Source of the DNA: Bacteroidota bacterium
Lineage (GTDB): Bacteria; Bacteroidota; Bacteroidia; Bacteroidales; JAADJA01
Length of the DNA: 12,561 nt
Assembly (NCBI GenBank): GCA_024278155.1
Contig: JAJRTT010000216.1
Location: forward strand, 1-12,561
Direction: 5' to 3'
The notes under the pieces were generated by a model, which saw only the letters and a list, made by a program, of their open reading frames with translations, was not told where the DNA came from and made no database searches. The stretch's first letter is position 1. Each line of letters begins with the position of its first letter. A program made the translations under genes and the position numbers. Shown piece after piece: positions 8,405-12,561 of this stretch.

Positions 8405-9211
8405 CTATTCCTTCACAAGCTGTAGCCAGTCGCCGGATTCGAACCATTTTTCTTCAAGGGCATCCAGCACACCGATCATGGCAAGGGAGGTCATGTAGTT
8501 TTCCACAAGGTTCAGCAACAAAGGGTCATCCGGGGATATAGCCACTCCGATTGGCTCAATGGTCAAAGGTTGTGCTATGGTTATCAAACCTTTTTCCGGA
8601 TACACCAATGCCTCATATGCGCAAATCGGGAAATCGGCCACCATGATATCCGTTTTATTATCGATAAGCATGTTCACTGCATCGTCATAATTGTCCACAA
8701 GGGTAATTTCGGCATCCGGCATCTCGTTCTTCACATAGGTTTCGCTTGTAGATCCCCTTAAGGCAACGAGCCTAACGGAATTTGTGTTCAATTGTTCGGA
8801 TTCTTCCGCTTTTGAAAATTCAGGGGAGCGTGTCAAAATCGACTTTCCCGAAAGGATATAAGGGCCAACGAAAGCAACTTTCATATTCCTTTCCATGGTT
8901 ATGGTCATACCTGACATGATTATGTCAATATCCCCTCTTTCGAGCGCGGGGATCAAATCGGGGAATGGGGTTTCCACTATTTTCAACTCAACTCCCATGG
9001 ATTCTGCCAACACATTGGCAAGATCGGCATCATAGCCAATGATCGACCCATCAAGGGATTTCATTGAAAATGGGGGCTGGGAGGCGGTCATCCCAACACG
9101 TAGCTCACCGCTTTTACTAATCCTTTCCAGGTTTTTCTGGGCCGTTCCGGTCAATGCAAACGTAACCATAATTACAGCTACTAGAACTGTTTTCATCATT
9201 TTTTTAATCAT
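8405..9211 (-). CDS. Periplasmic family 3 solute-binding protein, probably amino-acid binding
   Basis: The 268-aa product has a signal peptide at residues 1-24 (cleavage near GTA|QK) and no lipobox Cys, so it should be soluble in the periplasm. The rest is a full-length SBP_bac_3 fold. It shows ELRVGMTASQPPFS at the N-terminus, the family signature GYDADLANVLAESMG, MSGMTITMERNMKVAF with the Arg that binds the ligand carboxylate in this family, and DIMVADFPICAYEAL with the Asp that usually binds the amino group. These residues point to an amino acid or similar small ligand. No ABC permease or ATPase gene is nearby. It could serve a distant transporter or a sensor. Stand-alone enzymes of this fold, such as cyclohexadienyl dehydratase, are a less likely alternative. 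The ATG at 9211 is preferred, though in-frame Met codons 5 and 6 are also possible. Co-transcription with the upstream membrane protein gene, 71 nt away, is plausible. Confidence 0.87.
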   Translation of the reverse strand: MIKKMMKTVLVAVIMVTFALTGTAQKNLERISKSGELRVGMTASQPPFSMKSLDGSIIGYDADLANVLAESMGVELKIVETPFPDLIPALERGDIDIIMSGMTITMERNMKVAFVGPYILSGKSILTRSPEFSKAEESEQLNTNSVRLVALRGSTSETYVKNEMPDAEITLVDNYDDAVNMLIDNKTDIMVADFPICAYEALVYPEKGLITIAQPLTIEPIGVAISPDDPLLLNLVENYMTSLAMIGVLDALEEKWFESGDWLQLVKE

Positions 9212-9282
9212 TTTTCGATTTTTTTTTAAGAGTAAATACTAATTAAGGCTATTGATCCTGAAATATTGCCAAAAGGGCTTTG

Positions 9283-9729
9283 CTATCCCATGGTCCCCCG
9301 TGCAACCAAAACGGCCAACAAAGGGATAATAAGCAGGAGCACAAACTCGATCCTGAAAATCAAGAACAGGGATTTTAGATCCTTTTCACCTATTTGGGCA
9401 GAACCGCTTTCATTAAATTGCCTTTTCCATTTGTTGATTTTCCTGCCCGGCAAAAACGCAATAACAGCAAGGATAACATACAATGTAAGCTTGGTATGGA
9501 AAAAAGGACTGGTCATATAAAAATCACTTCCTTTCCCAAACATGAACCAACGGAACAATCCGCTAACAAGTACAATAACCAGGCTTATCAAAAATATTGA
9601 ATTGGCAATGGACAGCATACGGATGCTATCCCCGTTCGTTTTTATTTTCGCAATCATGTATTCCGAGAACAAGGAGCCCATGAGAAACATAATCCCTAAA
9701 ATATGAGTGTAATGGATAAAAGTATGCAT
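9283..9729 (-). CDS. DUF2214-type four-helix membrane protein
   Basis: This is a small integral membrane protein of 148 aa, counted from the ATG at 9729. An in-frame TTG at 9738 would add three residues but is a poorer start. Four hydrophobic helices lie near residues 8-27, 43-62, 79-95 and 121-144. The features fit the DUF2214 family: a His pair in the first segment (HYTH), an acidic residue in the SEY turn, GLFRWFMFGKGSDFY, then SPFFHTKLTLY, and an Arg/Glu pair in the last helix (FRIEFVLLL) before a C-terminal ARG. The conserved His and Arg residues resemble those of small haem or quinone membrane proteins, but the family function is unknown and no cofactor should be assumed. It lies upstream of and in the same direction as the solute-binding protein gene; a functional link is unproven. 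Confidence 0.8.
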   Translation of the reverse strand: MHTFIHYTHILGIMFLMGSLFSEYMIAKIKTNGDSIRMLSIANSIFLISLVIVLVSGLFRWFMFGKGSDFYMTSPFFHTKLTLYVILAVIAFLPGRKINKWKRQFNESGSAQIGEKDLKSLFLIFRIEFVLLLIIPLLAVLVARGTMG

Positions 9730-9735
9730 AGTTTT

Positions 9736-9843
9736 CAAATTTAACCAATGAACAAAGAAAAGGTAAAATTGTTTTGTGCTTTGATTAAATTATTCAAATT
9801 TAACAGTGCGGTAAAATAGTTACCTTTGCAGCCGCAAATTTAA
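9736..9843. repeat. Three copies of CAAATTTAA in the divergent promoter region
   Basis: CAAATTTAA occurs at 9736-9744, 9795-9803 and 9835-9843. The first two lie in an identical 12-mer, TTCAAATTTAAC (9734-9745 and 9793-9804). On the minus strand each copy reads TAAATTTG, a perfect TAnnTTTG -7 box, so one or more may start transcription of the DUF2214-type gene. They could also be binding sites for a regulator. In such AT-rich DNA a chance origin is possible. Confidence 0.45.
9821..9828 (+). promoter_or_regulatory. Bacteroidota -7 promoter box for the lipoprotein/OMP operon
   Basis: TACCTTTG matches the Bacteroidota primary-sigma -7 consensus TAnnTTTG exactly. It lies about 50 nt upstream of the ATG at 9878, which predicts a start site near 9834 and a leader of about 45 nt. 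No clear TTTG -33 element is seen at the usual distance. The leader is AT-rich and has no Shine-Dalgarno sequence. Confidence 0.6.
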
Positions 9844-9877
9844 ACAAGAGTTATAACAAATTAACAAATCAAGTACA

Positions 9878-10534
9878 ATGAAAATGAAAAAAGCCTTCAC
9901 AAAGATCGGAGCTCTGGTGGCAATCGTATTTGCACTATCTTCTTGTTATCCGGGTGGTGCCGAATACACCACCGACACGGATATTATCGTTACGAATTAT
10001 GATGAAAATTATGATTTCAACAGTATCAGCACTTATTTCCTTTCCGATTCCATACAGCATATTGTTGAAGAAGGAAAAGAACCCGGGACTAGTTTTGACA
10101 GTTACATCCTTAGTGAAATGGTAAGGAATTTTGATGCTTTAGGTTGGGAACGCCGTTCTGACACATTAGAGTCCGAACCGGATGTGGCTATTGTCTTAAC
10201 TATTGCGGAAATAACCAATTACAATGTTTATAGCTACCCCTGGTATGGCGGCTGGGGTTGGGGCTGGTATTGGAAAAGTACTGATTATTGGGGCTATCCG
10301 GGTTACGGATGGGGCTATCCCTGGTATGGCGGGACATATGTAACGTCATACACAACAGGCACGGTCCACTGGCGACTGTTCGACCCCGACAAATCGGATG
10401 AAGAAACCGAAACAGTTTATGTGGAATGGGAAGGTGCATTGAACGGTTTGCTCGGCACCACGGGGTCCACTACCAAGGACAGGATATCAAAAGGGATAGA
10501 CCAGGCATTCAAACAATCACCTTACCTCAAATAA
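9878..10534 (+). CDS. DUF4136-type lipoprotein with a Trp/Tyr/Gly-rich insert
   Basis: The 218-aa product starts with a lipoprotein signal: basic KMKK, a hydrophobic stretch and the lipobox LSSC, with Cys23 as the lipidated residue. The mature protein follows the DUF4136 pattern. An early DENYDFNSISTYFL strand, a helix SYILSEMVRNFDALGWERR, a strand PDVAIVLTIAEI and a later VHWRLFD...VEWEGALNG section are typical of these envelope lipoproteins, whose function is unknown. Residues about 118-154 form a striking insert of Trp, Tyr, Gly and Pro only broken by one short polar stretch. Such aromatic-Gly segments are common in this family as a surface loop. It is the first gene of an operon with two barrel proteins, 26 nt before the next start. 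Anchoring in the outer membrane is likely but not proven. Confidence 0.85.
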   Translation: MKMKKAFTKIGALVAIVFALSSCYPGGAEYTTDTDIIVTNYDENYDFNSISTYFLSDSIQHIVEEGKEPGTSFDSYILSEMVRNFDALGWERRSDTLESEPDVAIVLTIAEITNYNVYSYPWYGGWGWGWYWKSTDYWGYPGYGWGYPWYGGTYVTSYTTGTVHWRLFDPDKSDEETETVYVEWEGALNGLLGTTGSTTKDRISKGIDQAFKQSPYLK

Positions 10535-10560
10535 AAACAACCCGATTAATCACTTGAAAT

Positions 10561-11160
10561 ATGAAAATAATGAAATTTATAGCCACAACAATTTTAGCTG
10601 TTTTCCTTGCTACAGCAGGGTATTCGCAAGGATCGATTTATACAATTGATTATACCATGGGTTTTGCCACGGGCGACATGGGCAAATATATAGGAAGTAC
10701 GAGCTTCAGGGGGTTTACCTTTGAAGGAAGGGCATTTGTTACCGACAATGTTACCGTCGGGGGCCTCTTCAGCTGGTCAACGTTTTATGAAGAACAAAGG
10801 GGAGCCACCTATGAACAAGGTTCTTTGACCGTTACAGGAAACCAGTACCGGTATATCAACGCCTTCCCACTTTTGGCCCAGGCACATTATTACCTTGGCG
10901 AAGATGAATATTCACCAAGGGTTTACCTTGGTGGGGGACTGGGTGCATATAAAATAAACAAACGTACTGAAATAGGGACATGGGCCCTGGAAGAAAGAAA
11001 ATGGCACTTTGGGGTTTCCCCTGAAGTAGGGATACTGCTTCCCGTTTCGATGACAACCCAATTCAATATCAGTATGAGGTATAATTATGCCTTGAAAACC
11101 AATTCAGCACCGGCATATTCCTGGTTTGGGTTAAGTGTCGGTTTTGCATGGGGCGATTAA
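10561..11160 (+). CDS. Small outer membrane beta-barrel protein (199 aa)
   Basis: A signal peptide covers residues 1-22 (KIMKFIATTILAVFLATAGYSQ, cleavage near YSQ or one residue earlier). ATG codons at residues 1 and 4 are both possible starts. The mature part of about 177 residues is made of alternating amphipathic strands with aromatic girdles, for example FRGFTFEGRAFV, VTVGGLFSWSTF, AFPLLAQAHYYL, RVYLGGGLGAYKI and WFGLSVGFAW. The size fits an eight-stranded barrel of the general OMP_b-brl type. The GGGLGAY turn followed by GVSPEVGILLPV is common in such porin-like proteins. No OmpA-type peptidoglycan-binding domain is present. It sits 26 nt after the lipoprotein gene and 42 nt before another barrel gene, so the three are probably one operon. 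The exact substrate or role cannot be read from the sequence. Confidence 0.8.
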   Translation: MKIMKFIATTILAVFLATAGYSQGSIYTIDYTMGFATGDMGKYIGSTSFRGFTFEGRAFVTDNVTVGGLFSWSTFYEEQRGATYEQGSLTVTGNQYRYINAFPLLAQAHYYLGEDEYSPRVYLGGGLGAYKINKRTEIGTWALEERKWHFGVSPEVGILLPVSMTTQFNISMRYNYALKTNSAPAYSWFGLSVGFAWGD

Positions 11161-11202
11161 TTGTCAACAATACGATAACGAATAATTATTAATAAAGACA
11201 AC

Positions 11203-11841
11203 ATGAAAATCATATTAAAGATTACAGGAATAATTGCACTTGCTTTTTTATTGATCGCACCGGACTCATTGTCTGCGCAAGGCAAATTTGAATTGACCCC
11301 CATGATTGGTTATCAGTTTGGTGGGAAACTGAGGATGTACGAGGGCGACCTTAAGGTAAAGGACCAAATGAACTATGGATTGGCCGCAAGTACTGAATTG
11401 GCTCCAGACACAAGACTTGAATTTATGTGGACATCGATGCAAACTTCCGCTGATTTCAGGCCATATTACGGCTATGAATTCCTTAGGGGGAGTTTCAACC
11501 TCAATATCAATTACTATCAAATTGGCGGTGTAAGGGAATTCCCAAAAGGGGGCGCAGTTGTCCCATTTGGCGAATTTACACTTGGAGCGGTACAATTCAC
11601 CCCTTCGGATGTGAACATTGCCGAAACCTGGCGTTTTTCGGTTGCCCTTGGCGGAGGGGCCAAATTCTGGCTTTCCGACCGTATCGGTATCCGTTTACAG
11701 GGCAGGTTATTAATGCCGCTTTATTTCCAAGGAGTTAGCTTATATGCCGGAACTGGCGGAAGTGGAATGGGTGTTGGGGCCGGTGTCCCGATACTCCAGG
11801 GCGATTTCTTGGCCGGGCTTATATTCGCCTTTGGGGAATAA
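11203..11841 (+). CDS. Second small outer membrane beta-barrel protein (212 aa)
   Basis: The protein begins with a signal peptide (MKIILKITGIIALAFLLIA..., cleavage near SAQ|GK at residue 25-26). The remaining 187 residues form amphipathic strands such as FELTPMIGYQFGG, YGLAASTELA, TRLEFMWTSMQ, FNLNINYYQIGG, VVPFGEFTLGAVQF, RFSVALGGGAKFWL and GIRLQGRLLMPLYF. This layout is that of a small eight- to ten-stranded outer membrane barrel. It has no extra periplasmic domain. A Gly-rich turn (TGGSGMGVGAG) separates the last two strands. It is not an obvious copy of the preceding barrel; both look like members of the broad OMP_b-brl group. It is the last gene of the lipoprotein operon and is followed 19 nt later by a terminator. 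Function unknown. Confidence 0.8.
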   Translation: MKIILKITGIIALAFLLIAPDSLSAQGKFELTPMIGYQFGGKLRMYEGDLKVKDQMNYGLAASTELAPDTRLEFMWTSMQTSADFRPYYGYEFLRGSFNLNINYYQIGGVREFPKGGAVVPFGEFTLGAVQFTPSDVNIAETWRFSVALGGGAKFWLSDRIGIRLQGRLLMPLYFQGVSLYAGTGGSGMGVGAGVPILQGDFLAGLIFAFGE

Positions 11842-11860
11842 TCCCATCAAAAACAAACTT

Positions 11861-11895
11861 AAAATGGCCTTTGAAGTTTTTCAAAGGCCATTTTT
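11861..11895 (+). terminator. Intrinsic terminator of the lipoprotein/OMP operon
   Basis: A perfect 14-bp stem (11861-11874 with 11881-11894) has a 6-nt loop, with a GGCC-containing core and a T5 tract on the right arm, followed by AT-rich DNA. It lies 19 nt after the stop of the second barrel gene. The A4 at the left foot gives weaker termination in the opposite direction. Confidence 0.87.
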
Positions 11896-12052
11896 ATTTA
11901 TGGGCAGTTTTTATTTTTCCATTATTTGACGAACTATATTAACCTACTTTCGGTATTCCATTTTTCCATTTCCCCTTTTTCGATTATTCCTATTCCAAAT
12001 TAATAACCCGTAGTTTATCCTAATTTCCTATCTTTGGAACAAATTTCAGAGC
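11896..12052. other. AT-rich spacer between the operon terminator and tadA
   Basis: This stretch of about 157 nt is rich in T on the plus strand, with several TTCCATTT and TTTCC motifs. It holds no open frame of note. Only the tadA promoter box at its right end is recognisable. Confidence 0.6.
12029..12036 (+). promoter_or_regulatory. Bacteroidota -7 promoter box for tadA
   Basis: TATCTTTG is a perfect match to TAnnTTTG and lies 16 nt before the ATG at 12053. The predicted start site near 12042 would leave a leader of about 10 nt. This supports the ATG at 12053, although an in-frame ATG at 12086 also exists. A -33 element is not evident. Confidence 0.6.
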
Positions 12053-12505
12053 ATGGTTTTATCCGTATTTACCGATGAATATTTTATGCAAGAAGCTTTG
12101 AAAGAAGCTCAAAAAGCCTTTGAACTTGATGAAGTCCCTGTTGGGGCCGTAATAGTTTGCAACGATCAGGTTATCGCCCGGGCCCATAACCTCACCGAAA
12201 GGTTGACCGATGCAACCGCCCATGCCGAAATGCAGGCTCTTACCTCGGCATCCAATTACCTTGGCGCAAAATTCCTGGAAGAATGCACCCTTTACGTCAC
12301 CATCGAACCATGTATTATGTGTGCCGGAGCCGCCTATTGGGCACGGATCGGAAAAATCGTTTTTGGTGGCCATGATCCCAAAAAAGGCTTTTCGACTGTT
12401 AACCCAAACATTTTGCACCCTAAAACCAAACTGGAAAGTGGACTGATGGAAAAGGAATGCTCAAGTTTGATGACCGATTATTTTAAAATGAAACGCAGTA
12501 AATAA
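12053..12505 (+). CDS. tadA: tRNA-specific adenosine-34 deaminase TadA
   Basis: TadA deaminates A34 to inosine in the anticodon of tRNA-Arg(ACG), which lets one tRNA read three CGN codons. The 150-aa length is normal. The zinc-dependent deaminase core is complete: H57-A-E59 supplies a zinc ligand and the proton-shuttling Glu, and P86-C87-I-M-C90 gives the two Cys ligands. VPVGAVIV before this and AHNLTERLTDATAHAEM match bacterial TadA closely. It is therefore preferred over cytosine or guanine deaminases of the same superfamily. The enzyme acts in the cytoplasm as a homodimer. The gene has its own promoter box just upstream and is followed after 3 nt by another start codon, so a short operon is likely. 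Confidence 0.93.
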   Translation: MVLSVFTDEYFMQEALKEAQKAFELDEVPVGAVIVCNDQVIARAHNLTERLTDATAHAEMQALTSASNYLGAKFLEECTLYVTIEPCIMCAGAAYWARIGKIVFGGHDPKKGFSTVNPNILHPKTKLESGLMEKECSSLMTDYFKMKRSK

Positions 12506-12508
12506 TTT

Positions 12509-12561
12509 ATGAAACAGAAAACTGAAATAACCAAAAACGAACTTGGTTTTATCATAGGTCA
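12509..12561 (+). CDS. Start of an unidentified gene, cut by the window edge
   Basis: An ATG at 12509, 3 nt after the tadA stop, opens a frame of 17 complete codons (MKQKTEITKNELGFIIG) to the end of the window. The tight spacing suggests co-transcription with tadA. Too little is visible to name a family. Confidence 0.45.
   Translation, partial: MKQKTEITKNELGFIIG

Noticed and set aside
8405..9211. Cyclohexadienyl or arogenate dehydratase instead of a binding protein
   Set aside because: There is general likeness in the N-terminal half, but the VADFP section fits amino-acid binding proteins better. It is kept only as an alternative.
12053..12505. Cytosine or guanine deaminase
   Set aside because: The HAEMQ and EPCIMC motifs with the VPVGAVIV and AHN context match TadA more closely.

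Overview
The window looks like chromosomal DNA of a Bacteroidota bacterium. The evidence is the set of secreted proteins with signal peptides ending in AQ or GQ, a TANFOR-like N-terminal domain, a DUF4136-type lipoprotein, perfect Bacteroidota-type TAnnTTTG -7 promoter boxes, and mostly absent Shine-Dalgarno sequences. The order or genus cannot be fixed from the sequence alone. No rRNA, tRNA, CRISPR array, insertion sequence or phage gene was seen.

Region 1 (1-8322, + strand) is an envelope cassette. The 3' part of an outer membrane beta-barrel gene enters from the left edge and has a frame break at a run of ten A. Its last 17 nt overlap the start of a very large gene (1939 aa). That gene encodes a secreted, beta-rich, multidomain protein: signal peptide, TANFOR-like region, FnIII-like region, Gly/Asn-rich linker, several carboxypeptidase-regulatory-like beta-sandwiches, then an unrecognised C-terminal part of about 800 residues. 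After 30 nt follows a secreted protein made almost entirely of five FnIII-like units. The cassette ends at a strong hairpin terminator that also serves the opposite strand.

Region 2 (8405-9729, - strand) holds an orphan periplasmic family 3 solute-binding protein, probably amino-acid binding and without permease or ATPase neighbours. Upstream of it in the same direction is a four-helix DUF2214-type membrane protein.

Region 3 (9878-11841, + strand) is a compact envelope operon: a DUF4136-type lipoprotein followed by two small outer membrane beta-barrel proteins. A TAnnTTTG promoter lies upstream and a 14-bp-stem terminator downstream. The divergent intergenic region carries three copies of CAAATTTAA.

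Region 4 (12029-12561, + strand) has its own promoter, the housekeeping gene tadA (tRNA adenosine-34 deaminase), and, 3 nt later, the first codons of another gene cut by the window edge.

The best candidate for something undescribed is the translationally coupled beta-barrel / giant TANFOR-like protein / FnIII protein cassette. A working idea, not shown by the sequence, is a surface-displayed structure or adhesin with its own outer membrane partner.
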